Below are positions 54,670-63,999 of a stretch of 64,000 bases of DNA, piece by piece. This DNA comes from Candidatus Cloacimonadota bacterium (GTDB lineage Bacteria; Cloacimonadota; Cloacimonadia; Cloacimonadales; Cloacimonadaceae): assembly GCA_030154085.1 (NCBI GenBank), contig JASKKR010000009.1, forward strand, positions 1 to 64,000. Direction: 5' to 3'. The position numbers and the translations under genes are program-made. Position 1 is the stretch's first letter; every line of letters starts with the position of its first letter. The notes below the pieces were generated by a model, which saw nothing but the letters and a program-made list of their open reading frames with translations, was not told where the DNA came from and made no database searches.

Positions 54670-57129
54670 TTATCTGATCACAGCAAGTTTGCCGCGTTTT
54701 ATCTTACCATCTTTATCACTTACCACGAAATAATAGACACCGCTCGAGACAATATCCCCGGAGGAATTTCTGCCATCCCATTCAAAGCGAGCAAAAGGAT
54801 TCTCTTTGAGCTTGGCTACAAGGTTTCCCGAAGCACTATATACTCTGCATTCATTGTCTCCAGCAGGCATGCTGTCTTGAGGGAGATTTGCGATCTGGGT
54901 GGTGTTTACCCCATCTGGATGGAAGGGGTTTGGATAAGCTCTCAGTGTGCCAAGTGGAATATCTGGTTTAGTGGTGAGCCCGATGCGGAGGGTATTTAAT
55001 CCATCTCCGGTGCCGATAAGAAGCCTCCCTTGCAGAGGGTCATAGCCCAAAGTTGAAATATGGTTTGAGAGCAGAGGGGATTTGCCCTGATAGTAGTTTG
55101 TGAATCTTTCTGTAACCGGATCAAACATAGTGATACCATTGCTAATACTCCCCACCCAGATGCGACCAAATGGATCAGCGTAAATACAGGTGGGAGAGGT
55201 GTGGATACTCCCAAAGATGCGCTCTTCATCTTCATAGTAGAGAGTGTCATTTTCCCAACGTCCGTAGGCGAAATTGTAACGTTGACGCTTGATATACACA
55301 TCGTACAAGTACCAATTGTATTCATCCCACATATACAGTCCAGACCCCGAGGCTATAAAGTGTTGCCAGCCTCCATTAGAAGTTTCTACACTGACAACGC
55401 CATAGATATCTCCACTCTTAAGCTCAGGGGGGATTTGAGTTAGCCAATGAGGACCATTGGTTTCCGGTATGCTGTCATCATTCCAAATCGAGAGTCCGAC
55501 ATCCCTGGAAGTGCCGATAAAGTATTGTCTCCCGTTATGATAAGCGCTGGTTACCAATTGTCTGTCACTACCTGGGACCTGAAATTCGCCCACGAGCTGA
55601 TCATTTTTGTCTAGAACCGTGACCCCACCATCATAACAGAGAACGAGCATATTGTCATGTTTATCTAAATGCAAACCAGCTATGGTACTGGAGAGCAAGG
55701 AGGGGTAATTAGAAAGGACAGTGCTCCAGTTTTCAGTTGCATGATTCCACTCGCGAAAACCATTTGCATCTGCGTACAACCAGCTTTCTGTAGCATCATC
55801 GTAGATTGTGAGACCGCGTCCAAAAGGTAGACTGGAATACCAAGCTCCAAACCATTTACGATTGCGAGAATCAACTTCTATGGCAAGGATATTGTCTGAG
55901 TGTAGCGGACTATTGTGTCTTTGGAATCCTTGCCAAGAGCCATCCTTAAAGACGCTGACACCCATAGTCCCTTTGCGAACTACAAGATCTCCTCTGTACC
56001 CACTGCAAAACCAGAGCGCGTTATTGTGGTCTGTTGTAATCATGGTTATCTTGGGGAAAGCTATATTGTCAGGATCATAAAATTCCCAGGCACCATTACG
56101 GAATCTTGCAATGCCATTTCCCCAGGTTCCCAGATAAATCTCGCCTTCAATCTCCTTGATAATTGATATAGGATAGAAACCCATGCCATCTTGTTCTCTA
56201 ATAAAATGTTGAACTTCGTTTGAATTCAGGTCTATCATAGTCATCAGAGTATCATCCACTGTGGTATAAGTTAGGAGATCTTCGTCCCAATTTCCATATG
56301 CAACCCAGAGCTGATTTTGCTCACTTAACTTGATAGATGATATGTTTCTGGAAACTCCACCGTAATAAATGTTGATCAGATCCCAAGTGGTTGGGGAAAG
56401 GTCAGGATCGGTGATGTAGATTGTATTTCCAGCTGCGATAGCAAGCTTTTGGGAATTATTGCTGATCAGGTATTTGCTTATATTAGGGATTGGACTGTTC
56501 TGGGACAGAATATGCCAAGCAGAAGATACTCCCAAAGAGTCGATGTGAGTATAGCTGATTCCACCATTGTAAGCGAGATACAGATAGTTATTTTCGGTGA
56601 GCAGAATATCTGATATGTTCGAATTTGGCAGAGCGCCACCCGTGGTTTGATCATCATATCTGTGTAAAAGAAATGGGAAGTTTACTTCACTCATATAGTA
56701 ATATTCCAAAAGACCGGCAGAACTGGCTACCAAGATGCGAGAATTCACTTCCAGGATCCTGTTTATCCTCAGAGTAGGGAAGCCAATCTCCATTCCTACA
56801 TTCTGTAAGTTCGTCTCATTGAGGATACTTATACCATTTGAACTGGTTCCCATCCATAGGCTTTGGGGAGTATCGATCATCGTTAAGTTGCGTATATCGT
56901 TTGAGATCAATCCATTACCAGTGTTGATGTGGCGGATTTCTTCCATCTCAGATAGAGGCAGTGCATTGTCTCCGCTGATCTGGACTACACCACTCCAACT
57001 GGAAAAGAAGATATTGTCACCTGCTTTTTCGATGTCATAGACATGGTTAACATTGCTGATGATATCCCAGTTTTGTCCAAATAGTAAAGCCGAATATAGG
57101 ATGATTCCCAAAGTTAAATATTTTTTCAT
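54670..57129 (-). CDS. Secreted two-component-regulator-type propeller protein with sorting tail
   Basis: 819 residues. Signal peptide 1-18 (LTLGIILYSALLFG). Multiple propeller units of the type NGLISNDIRNLTMIDTPQSLW / WMGTSSNGISIL, NALWFCSGYRG, RKWFGAWYSS, GRIWVGSISNGITMF: the Reg_prop pattern of hybrid two-component sensors, but with no kinase here. The tail (RAYPNPFHPDG, CRVYSASGNLVAKL, WDGRNSSGDIVSSGVYYFVV, KRGKLAVIR) is a Por-type domain. Overlaps the WecA/MraY-like gene by four bases, so coexpressed with the polysaccharide genes. Likely an exposed protein binding a polymer. Confidence 0.82.
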   Translation of the reverse strand: MKKYLTLGIILYSALLFGQNWDIISNVNHVYDIEKAGDNIFFSSWSGVVQISGDNALPLSEMEEIRHINTGNGLISNDIRNLTMIDTPQSLWMGTSSNGISILNETNLQNVGMEIGFPTLRINRILEVNSRILVASSAGLLEYYYMSEVNFPFLLHRYDDQTTGGALPNSNISDILLTENNYLYLAYNGGISYTHIDSLGVSSAWHILSQNSPIPNISKYLISNNSQKLAIAAGNTIYITDPDLSPTTWDLINIYYGGVSRNISSIKLSEQNQLWVAYGNWDEDLLTYTTVDDTLMTMIDLNSNEVQHFIREQDGMGFYPISIIKEIEGEIYLGTWGNGIARFRNGAWEFYDPDNIAFPKITMITTDHNNALWFCSGYRGDLVVRKGTMGVSVFKDGSWQGFQRHNSPLHSDNILAIEVDSRNRKWFGAWYSSLPFGRGLTIYDDATESWLYADANGFREWNHATENWSTVLSNYPSLLSSTIAGLHLDKHDNMLVLCYDGGVTVLDKNDQLVGEFQVPGSDRQLVTSAYHNGRQYFIGTSRDVGLSIWNDDSIPETNGPHWLTQIPPELKSGDIYGVVSVETSNGGWQHFIASGSGLYMWDEYNWYLYDVYIKRQRYNFAYGRWENDTLYYEDEERIFGSIHTSPTCIYADPFGRIWVGSISNGITMFDPVTERFTNYYQGKSPLLSNHISTLGYDPLQGRLLIGTGDGLNTLRIGLTTKPDIPLGTLRAYPNPFHPDGVNTTQIANLPQDSMPAGDNECRVYSASGNLVAKLKENPFARFEWDGRNSSGDIVSSGVYYFVVSDKDGKIKRGKLAVIR

Positions 57130-58163
57130 TTGTTACGCTCCATACGCATAAAAATATAGGCTATTATGACTATCAAAGCCAATAGGAAAAGGAGAAGCGA
57201 TAATAGCACCTTCTTGTCAGAATAAGAAAAACCAATGGCAATCATGCCAAACATAATAGTGACAATGTATACGATTATTGCGATAGTCCGTTGAGATAAT
57301 CCCCATGCCAACATTGCATGGTGAATATGAGCTTTGTCAGCTTTAAAGATATTACCGAGATGAATTCTGCGGAAGACAGCCAAAGCAACATCCAAGAGAG
57401 GGATCCCCAAAGCTGCTAAAGGGATCATCATGGTCATGGAAGTGATACCTTTGTATTGGGCAGCACCAGCAGTCGAGATGGCGGCAATATTCAACGCGAT
57501 AAATTGCGTCCCGGTTTCTCCCAAAAAGATCTTGGCTGGATGGAAATTGTAGCGTAAAAATGCCAGACAACCGCTGATCAGGAAAGCTGAAAGACTTATC
57601 ACCAAAGCATTGGACTCTCGGATGCCCACTACCAAAAGTACAGTCGATACGATCACCGCTATCCCGGTAGCCAGACCGTCCAAGCCATCAATGAAGTTAA
57701 TTGCGTTGATCACTATTACATACCAAAGCACGGTGACAGGAAAGGATAGCCAACCTAAGATGAAATCTCCTCCCAAGGGATTGGTTAGATAGTAAACCCG
57801 ATATCCCACCAAATACATGATCATCCCCAAGGCAATTTGCCAGATAAACTTGAGTTTTGCTGGGCTTTCAAAACGATCATCAACAAGCCCAAGCAACATA
57901 GCTAATACACCCACAAAGGCAAGTTCCCCAAACAATCTGCTCAAATCGCTATCGTGATATACAAAGGCAAAAATCAATTGCATCAAAATGATCGGTAAGC
58001 CAAAGCTGAGTCCACCCCCTTCTGGAGTTTCGACTTGATGAATTCGTCTGTCATTTGGCAAAGCTACGATCCCATGCTGGGTCGAAAAGCGCATATTCAA
58101 AGGCACCAACAAGTTACTGAGTATGAATATGGTCAATGCTCCTAAAATAATTGTGAGACTCAT
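57126..58163 (-). CDS. WecA/MraY-family undecaprenyl-phosphate sugar-1-phosphate transferase
   Basis: 345 residues with ten or eleven membrane helices. LGLVDDRFES (Asp-Asp), NAINFIDGLDGLATGI (NxxNFxDGxDGL) and FLGETGTQFIALN with the cytoplasmic KADKAHIHHAMLAWG loop place it in the GT-like PNPT family on the WecA side (HIHH). It links the first sugar phosphate to the lipid carrier for O-antigen or capsule assembly. Adjacent GT4 supports this. Confidence 0.9.
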   Translation of the reverse strand: MSLTIILGALTIFILSNLLVPLNMRFSTQHGIVALPNDRRIHQVETPEGGGLSFGLPIILMQLIFAFVYHDSDLSRLFGELAFVGVLAMLLGLVDDRFESPAKLKFIWQIALGMIMYLVGYRVYYLTNPLGGDFILGWLSFPVTVLWYVIVINAINFIDGLDGLATGIAVIVSTVLLVVGIRESNALVISLSAFLISGCLAFLRYNFHPAKIFLGETGTQFIALNIAAISTAGAAQYKGITSMTMMIPLAALGIPLLDVALAVFRRIHLGNIFKADKAHIHHAMLAWGLSQRTIAIIVYIVTIMFGMIAIGFSYSDKKVLLSLLLFLLALIVIIAYIFMRMERNK

Positions 58164-59269
58164 TAACTGCCTCCTTCATAGATTCTGCGATATGCACTTA
58201 CCATCGCGTCATAATCACAGAATCGCTGAATTCGAGAGCGGGCGTTCTCTCCCTTCGTCCGTATTCCATGGGGATCTCGAGCGACTCGGATATAAGTCTC
58301 TATCAATGCTTTTTGATCATATAAGGGTACGATCCATCCGCAATCTTCATTTACCAACTCCATGATTGAAGGGATGTTTGAGCCGATCACTGGTAATCCC
58401 GCTTGCATGGCTTCAATGATGCTAAAGGGCATAGATTCCCAGCGGGAATATAGGACAAATGCGTCAAAGATCGCCAACCAAGGTTGTACTTGGGAATCCC
58501 AGCCCGGCAAGAGTATCCTCTCACTAAGATGATGTGAAGCCACGATACTACGGCACAGCTCAAGATGTTCACCATCACCGAGAATAATAAACTTAAGCTT
58601 GGATTCTTGGTGGCAAGCTTGACACGCTGCAATAAGCATAGAAATCACGTTTTTCTGCTCAGAAAAACGAATTGTGCTTCCGATGGTGATGCATCTATCG
58701 TCTTTAGTCTTAGGCACAGTTGGCAAAAGAATCTGCTTGTCAGGCATGGCGTTGTATATGGTAAGCGCTTTATTTGGTTGAACTAGATGTAGTTTTAGAT
58801 AACGTTCTCTATCTGAATGATTGACAAAAATTGTGTAATTTCCCAACGCATTACCGAGTTTTTCCATGTGTTTGAAAAAAACTTGGCTCAGGCGACTTTG
58901 ATGGTCCTGGAAAGGAGCTCCATGCACGGTGTGGACGATTAGAGGGACTGATGTCAATCTTGCTGCCAGACGGCCTAAGAGCCCGGGCTTGGAAGAATTT
59001 GTGTGGACAATATCAAAACGATGTTTTGTAAAGAGCCAACAGATTTGGATCAGCGCGGGGATATCCATCAGCGAAATTGGATGTTTTAGACATTTCAGAG
59101 GTAGAAATGTCCAACCTCGATTGCGAACCTCACGTTCGAGCTCTCCACCTGGAGCCCCTGCCAGATAGATTTCATATTGGTCTCTGGGCAGTCCCTCCAA
59201 AAGGTACAGAGAAAAGCGTTGGACTCCACTGAGGATTGGTAAGAGTTGTAGATGGATCAGTTTTTTCAT
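58163..59269 (-). CDS. Glycosyltransferase family 4
   Basis: 368 residues. HLQLLPILSGVQRFSLYLLE opens the acceptor domain; VHTNSSKPGLLGRLAARLTS, HTVHGAPFQDHQS, IGSTIRFSEQKN, and LYSRWESMPFSIIEAMQAGLPVIGS with its Glu are GT4 features. Likely adds the second sugar to the lipid-linked unit. One-base overlap with the transferase gene and a four-base overlap with the deacetylase-like gene. Confidence 0.9.
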   Translation of the reverse strand: MKKLIHLQLLPILSGVQRFSLYLLEGLPRDQYEIYLAGAPGGELEREVRNRGWTFLPLKCLKHPISLMDIPALIQICWLFTKHRFDIVHTNSSKPGLLGRLAARLTSVPLIVHTVHGAPFQDHQSRLSQVFFKHMEKLGNALGNYTIFVNHSDRERYLKLHLVQPNKALTIYNAMPDKQILLPTVPKTKDDRCITIGSTIRFSEQKNVISMLIAACQACHQESKLKFIILGDGEHLELCRSIVASHHLSERILLPGWDSQVQPWLAIFDAFVLYSRWESMPFSIIEAMQAGLPVIGSNIPSIMELVNEDCGWIVPLYDQKALIETYIRVARDPHGIRTKGENARSRIQRFCDYDAMVSAYRRIYEGGS

Positions 59270-60927
59270 TTCTTACCAAATCTTAGGACAGCAGTTTCTC
59301 CTGCTTTGATATTGGCAAAGCGCACGAGGTTTCCATCCAGCTTGGCATTGTGACCATCGATCTCACTGATCTTGATATCACCCCAAAGGCGGAGACAGAA
59401 ATGATCAATATCATCATCAAAATATATATTAATAGCATATTCGTCAGTTTCTATGGTTACCCGACTGCGTTTTTCCCACCACTGGCTTAATTCCTTCGCG
59501 GTTGGATTCCAGACCGGTTGGGACTTGATCAATGCAAGGATGTAAGAATACAATTTGCTGCAATAGTGAATGTCATGGTAGGAGGCAAGGGAAAAGTCGA
59601 GTGAAAATACTCCATGAGTCCTGAGTACTTGCTGAAAATAACTTTTAATTTGCGCTTTAGCATCATCGAGGGCTAAGATCTTATGTTTATTCACTCTTAG
59701 ATATCGATCTTGATAAGTAGTGGGCAGCATTAGGTATCCAGCTTTTCCGCCTAACCAGGGATGGAAAGGATAGGTTGTGGCATCATAAAAGCCAGGGGAA
59801 TCCTTGAAAGCACCACTTTGATCAAATAGAGGATTGATCTTTTCATGCAGGCTGCGAATATCGGGATTGCTATTGTAACCAAGTTGGCGAATGCCGATCT
59901 GATCTCGCTTGAGCTGATGGAGCAACACTTGTTTGTGGGCAAGCATTTCATCCCGAGTAAGGCGATCATTGGGCAAAAGCAAACCAATATCATGGTTATT
60001 TTCAAGGATGCTTTGGATCTCTTCTTGTAACAGAGTATCCTCTAAACTGTAGTTAAGCTCCTCACACTTGTCAGTGCCCAAGAAAAAGGTTGAGCGACAC
60101 CCATATTCTCCCTCCAGTTCCAAAAACTCATCGAAATTCCAGTATAATTCGTAATTTGTAAAGAGGTAGACTATTTTACCCCAAAAGCTTTGCCACCATT
60201 GCCTGAATTTGAGCGTAAAAAAGAGGCTGATATCATCAGCTATAGAGAGTACCAATGATGCCATATCCCATTTCTGCAGATTATCAACTGTATGTGAGAG
60301 CAGGACAGCGGCACTTTGCGCTTCTGGCCAATTGCATTTTTGCACTAAAGGGATCTTTTTGTGATTGGCGTGCTCTTTGATCATGGATTCGATCAGCCAC
60401 AAGAGACTGTCTATCGTGGGGGTATCACGATACGGATAAAATGCGCTTTTTTCATCATCAAAAGCCTCATTGATGGGACCAGGATAAAGGCCACGTTCTC
60501 TGGAAGAAAGATGATAGAAGATATTACCAACGAGATCAAAATTGATCTTACCTCCACTGATTTCTTCGTCAATAAAATTTTCAGCGATATTGTTGAAGGC
60601 ACGGCTACTTATGATGTGAGTGGGATACAGTAGCTTCTTTTTCTTGAGTGAACGTCTGAGACTCTCAGCATTAAGAGCGTTTGGCTCCCAAAGATTTGTT
60701 TCACAGATTATAAAGATTGTGATATAGTGCTTTGCCAAGATCTTGATCTGCTCTTCGTCTGGTTCGCTTATGCTATACAACACAACAATATCATATGGTT
60801 GTAAACGCTCGTGATCGCTTTCATAGCGATGAGAAAAGCCCAGGCTATGAAAGATGAAGTCAAAGCTGTAGCGTATTTCTTTGCTAAAACGTTCTAATTT
60901 ATGGTCGATAAAGATAGTTATCATCAA
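59266..60927 (-). CDS. Polysaccharide-deacetylase-like protein with altered active-site motif
   Basis: 553 residues, no signal peptide. After a 210-residue N-terminal region of unknown fold (similar in layout to proteins often found beside deacetylases in glycan clusters), AAVLLSHTVDNLQKWDMASL marks the NodB-like domain. The usual text is THDVD; here the first Asp is Thr (HTVD), so the base or metal ligand may be missing. YGCRSTFFLG and NNHDIGLLLPNDRLTRDEM are later blocks; the expected H-x-x-x-H (HGxH) reads NHDIGLL, also altered. Perhaps a binding or inactive homologue. Confidence 0.7.
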   Translation of the reverse strand: MMITIFIDHKLERFSKEIRYSFDFIFHSLGFSHRYESDHERLQPYDIVVLYSISEPDEEQIKILAKHYITIFIICETNLWEPNALNAESLRRSLKKKKLLYPTHIISSRAFNNIAENFIDEEISGGKINFDLVGNIFYHLSSRERGLYPGPINEAFDDEKSAFYPYRDTPTIDSLLWLIESMIKEHANHKKIPLVQKCNWPEAQSAAVLLSHTVDNLQKWDMASLVLSIADDISLFFTLKFRQWWQSFWGKIVYLFTNYELYWNFDEFLELEGEYGCRSTFFLGTDKCEELNYSLEDTLLQEEIQSILENNHDIGLLLPNDRLTRDEMLAHKQVLLHQLKRDQIGIRQLGYNSNPDIRSLHEKINPLFDQSGAFKDSPGFYDATTYPFHPWLGGKAGYLMLPTTYQDRYLRVNKHKILALDDAKAQIKSYFQQVLRTHGVFSLDFSLASYHDIHYCSKLYSYILALIKSQPVWNPTAKELSQWWEKRSRVTIETDEYAINIYFDDDIDHFCLRLWGDIKISEIDGHNAKLDGNLVRFANIKAGETAVLRFGKK

Positions 60928-61231
60928 ATTCTATTCCACTTGTTCTCTTTTATTTCAATAAAATTCTTTCTTTCTTTGTAGTCAAGCAGTATTTCGAGAT
61001 ATATCTTCTCTTCATTACCCACACTCAATTACCCACACTCATTGCTAAGCAGTGGCAAGCATTTACTTGACACCTAGTCCGCGCCGATTCTAGTGGTTTA
61101 TATTGGTAGTGTATTGCATAAGCCACGGGGCGAAGCTGTACCCATATTGACAGTTGGTGATGAGTTTTTGCAAAACGCTGCCGAATTGGTCATTATCTGA
61201 TCAGAAAAAAGCAAAACCATAGGAAACAACT
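60928..61231. other. Divergent intergenic region with a 14-bp tandem repeat
   Basis: It separates the minus-strand polysaccharide run from the phosphonate genes, so promoters for both directions should lie here. A perfect 14-base unit, ATTACCCACACTCA, occurs twice in tandem (61014-61041). TTGACA at 61067-61072 lacks a good -10 box at 16-18 bases. No ORF or RNA is recognised. Confidence 0.5.
61014..61041 (+). repeat. 14-bp tandem repeat, two units
   Basis: ATTACCCACACTCA twice, exactly adjacent. Spacing is not helical (14), so a regulator-binding role is only a guess. Confidence 0.6.
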
Positions 61232-62527
61232 ATGAAAAAAGTATACGTAGCAATGAGTGCTGATCTCATTCATCCCGGTCATCTCAATATCATTAAACAA
61301 GCATCAAAATATGGCGAGGTCTATGTGGGCATCCTCACAGATCACGCCATCGCTTCTTATAAAAGGTTGCCATATTTAAATTATGAGCAGAGGGCTGAGA
61401 TAGTTCGTGCCTTAAAAGGAGTGCACACCGTAATCCCTCAGGAAACCCTGGATTATCGTCCGAATCTGCTTAAATTGCGCCCGGACTATGTAGTCCATGG
61501 CGACGACTGGCGTGAAGGTGTGCAGCGTCAAACCCGTCAGCAAGTGATTCAATGTCTGAAAGAATGGGGTGGCGAACTCATCGAAATTCCATATACAAAG
61601 GGCATTTCATCCACTCAGCTCAATCATGCTTTGCGCGAATTGGGCACCACTCCGGATATTCGCCGCGCGGCCTTGCGCAGATTGCTAAACGCCCGGGATT
61701 TAGTGCGTATCTGCGAAGCGCATAATGGCCTCAGTGGGTTGATCGTGGAGCATACCAAAGTAGAAACCGAGACGGGGACTAAAGAATTTGACGGGATGTG
61801 GGCCAGCAGTCTCACGGATTCCACCAGTCGCGGGAAACCGGATATTGAAGCGGTGGATATCTCATCAAGATTGGTAGGGATCAACGATCTTTTAGAGGTG
61901 ACCACCAAGCCGATCATCTTTGATGGTGATACCGGAGGGAGATGCGAACATTTTATCTATACGGTACGAACTCTCGAGCGTCTCGGGGTCTCAGCCGTGA
62001 TCATCGAGGATAAAATAGGCCTCAAACGCAATTCTCTGTTTGGAGTGGAAGCCAATCAGAAACAAGATGATATCGAGCATTTTTGTGCCAAGATAGAGGC
62101 TGGGAAAAAAGCCCAGATCACCGATGATTTCATGATCATTGCTCGCATCGAGAGCTTGATTCTAAAGGCCGGGCAAGATGATGCAATCCAGCGGGCAAAG
62201 GCATATATAGCATCTGGTTGCGATGGCATCATGATCCATTCCAAAGAGCAAACCCCAGACGAGATTCTGGATTTTTGCGCACGCTATCAAAAGCTCGAGC
62301 ACAAAGTACCCCTCGTGGCTGTGCCCACTACCTACGATGCGATCTATGAGAGTGAACTGGCAGAGGCGGGGGTAAACATCGTAATCTATGCCAATCAACT
62401 ACTGCGCAGTGCCTATCCTGCTATGGTGAACACGGCAAAATGCATCCTGAAACATGGGCGAGCCCTGGAGGCGGATGCGGATTTGATGTCGGTAACTGAG
62501 ATTATTAATTTGATTCCTAAGGTATGA
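61232..62527 (+). CDS. Phosphoenolpyruvate mutase fused to a cytidylyltransferase-like domain
   Basis: 431 residues. Residues 1-135: nucleotidyltransferase of the HxGH type, [18 protein letters not shown] (HPGH 14-17) and YTKGISSTQ (ISSTQ 125-129), as in glycerol-3-phosphate or phosphoethanolamine cytidylyltransferases. Residues 155-431: PEP mutase of the isocitrate-lyase superfamily, [19 protein letters not shown] with metal-binding Asp residues (231 and 233), and [15 protein letters not shown] with the diagnostic EDKxGxKxNS. It converts PEP to phosphonopyruvate, forming the C-P bond. The fused domain may activate a phosphonate with CTP for transfer to a lipid or glycan. AGGAAACAACT precedes the ATG. 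Confidence 0.92.
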   Translation: MKKVYVAMSADLIHPGHLNIIKQASKYGEVYVGILTDHAIASYKRLPYLNYEQRAEIVRALKGVHTVIPQETLDYRPNLLKLRPDYVVHGDDWREGVQRQTRQQVIQCLKEWGGELIEIPYTKGISSTQLNHALRELGTTPDIRRAALRRLLNARDLVRICEAHNGLSGLIVEHTKVETETGTKEFDGMWASSLTDSTSRGKPDIEAVDISSRLVGINDLLEVTTKPIIFDGDTGGRCEHFIYTVRTLERLGVSAVIIEDKIGLKRNSLFGVEANQKQDDIEHFCAKIEAGKKAQITDDFMIIARIESLILKAGQDDAIQRAKAYIASGCDGIMIHSKEQTPDEILDFCARYQKLEHKVPLVAVPTTYDAIYESELAEAGVNIVIYANQLLRSAYPAMVNTAKCILKHGRALEADADLMSVTEIINLIPKV

Positions 62528-62529
62528 AG

Positions 62530-62697
62530 CACACAGATTCCGCAGATTACACAGATTTATAAAGTATATAAGTCCACAGATTACCACAGATTTTCACAGA
62601 TTTATATAGTATATATGTCCACAGATTACCACAGATTACCACAGATTTATAAAGTATATAAGTCCACAGATTTCCACAGATTACCACAGATTTTTTG
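62530..62697 (+). repeat. CACAGATT repeat array with a 45-bp higher-order unit
   Basis: Many copies of CACAGATT spaced 9-10 bases. A larger unit (ACAGATTTATAWAGTATAT, AWGTCCACAGATT) begins at 62551, 62596 and 62641, that is every 45 bases. Similar CACAGATT text ends the coding sequence of the next gene. 62698-62820 shows nothing more than the ribosome-site region for that gene. Confidence 0.85.
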
Positions 62698-62820
62698 GAG
62701 TCCACTATTTAGTCAGAATTAAGTTCGCTGGATCTGTATGAAGAAAGTGCAGATTACGCAGCTGGTTTCATAACAAACAAATTCGGGGTCTTCTCAATCC
62801 CGAAAACGTGAGCAATCAAT

Positions 62821-63999
62821 ATGATTAATACTACCGATTTCTTCACCACCCTCCACCAGAATGGGATCGACTTCTTCTGCGGCGTGCCAGACTCTCTCTT
62901 AAAGCATTTATGCGCCTGCATCAGCGATAACTGTGCTCCAGATAGGCACGTGATCTGCGCTAATGAGGGGAATGCTATCGGCTTGGCTGCCGGCTACCAT
63001 CTTGGCACCGCTAAGATCGCTGCAGTTTATATGCAAAACAGCGGCCTGGGTAATGCCATCAATCCCCTGCTTTCCCTGACAGATCCTGAAGTATATTCTA
63101 TCCCTATGCTACTCATCATCGGCTGGCGGGGAGAGCCCAATATCCCTGACGAACCGCAACATCTCAAACAGGGTCGAATCACCGAGACCTTGCTCCAAAA
63201 CGTTGGCATCCCCTACCAAATCCTGGATGCAGAAAGTGACTATGAAGAGGAAATATCAGCCCTGCTGAGTCTGGCATCTTCTGAAAGCCGGCCGGTAGCG
63301 CTCTTGGTCAGAAAGGGAACTTTCCTCAGCTATGAGAAGTCGCCGCAAAATGATTCTACCACCCCAAAATCAGCCTTGATGCGGGAAGAGGCACTTGCCA
63401 TCATTCTGCAAAATATGGGGGATAGCCTCATCATATCCACTACCGGTAAATGCTCGCGGGAGCTCTCTGAATTGCGGGAAAAACGGGGCGAAACTCAGCG
63501 TGATTTTCTGACGGTGGGCTCGATGGGTCATAGCTCTTCTATCGCCGCCGGTGTAGCCTTAACAACTCCCACTCGCCGTGTGCTTTGCATTGATGGAGAT
63601 GGGGCGATGCTTATGCATTTGGGGGCTATGGCCGTGATTGGTAAACTTGCACCCTCCAATTTCATTCACATCCTGATCAATAACGGCTGTCATGAATCGG
63701 TGGGAGGTCAAGTCAGCGCTGCAGATATAATGGATTTTGAAGCTCTGGCCCAAGCCTGCGCATATAAGGCTTATTATCTGGCGGGAAACGAAGCTGAATT
63801 GAATGATGCTATCCAAAAATGCCAAAAACAGCCGGGACCGATATTGCTGGAGATCAAGGTCAAACCAGGCTCGCGCCCAGATCTAGGCAGGCCCCAAGGG
63901 AGCCCGCAGGATTGTAAAAAGCGATTTATGAAACAAGCAGAATTGCACACAGATTCCACAGATTTCACAGATCAAGAGTCCACAGATTCCACAAATTAA
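62821..63999 (+). CDS. Phosphonopyruvate decarboxylase
   Basis: 392 residues. Thiamine-diphosphate enzyme that decarboxylates phosphonopyruvate to phosphonoacetaldehyde, making the reversible mutase step productive. DFFCGVPDSLLKHLC, ICANEGNAIGLAAGYHLGT (Glu for ThDP), YMQNSGLGNAINPLLSL, TVGSMGHSSSIAAGVAL and the ThDP-binding GDGAMLMHLGAMAVIG with NNGCHESVGGQ are all present. The last 20 or so residues (TDSTDFTD, ESTDSTN) come from CACAGATT-type repeats fused onto the gene. Complete: TAA is at 63997-63999. The expected next enzyme (2-AEP transaminase or dehydrogenase) would lie beyond the window. Confidence 0.93.
   Translation: MINTTDFFTTLHQNGIDFFCGVPDSLLKHLCACISDNCAPDRHVICANEGNAIGLAAGYHLGTAKIAAVYMQNSGLGNAINPLLSLTDPEVYSIPMLLIIGWRGEPNIPDEPQHLKQGRITETLLQNVGIPYQILDAESDYEEEISALLSLASSESRPVALLVRKGTFLSYEKSPQNDSTTPKSALMREEALAIILQNMGDSLIISTTGKCSRELSELREKRGETQRDFLTVGSMGHSSSIAAGVALTTPTRRVLCIDGDGAMLMHLGAMAVIGKLAPSNFIHILINNGCHESVGGQVSAADIMDFEALAQACAYKAYYLAGNEAELNDAIQKCQKQPGPILLEIKVKPGSRPDLGRPQGSPQDCKKRFMKQAELHTDSTDFTDQESTDSTN
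63945..63998 (+). repeat. CACAGATT repeats inside the 3' end of the decarboxylase gene
   Basis: CACAGATTC, CACAGATTT and CACAGATCA in 9-base steps, then CACAGATTC again, encoding Thr-Asp-Ser/Phe-Thr-Asp. The 9-base spacing keeps the reading frame. They match the array at 62530-62697. Confidence 0.8.

Noticed and set aside
62551-62697. Possible CRISPR in the 45-bp period array
   Set aside because: There are no unique spacers; the entire unit is repeated and the core is a simple CACAGATT repeat.
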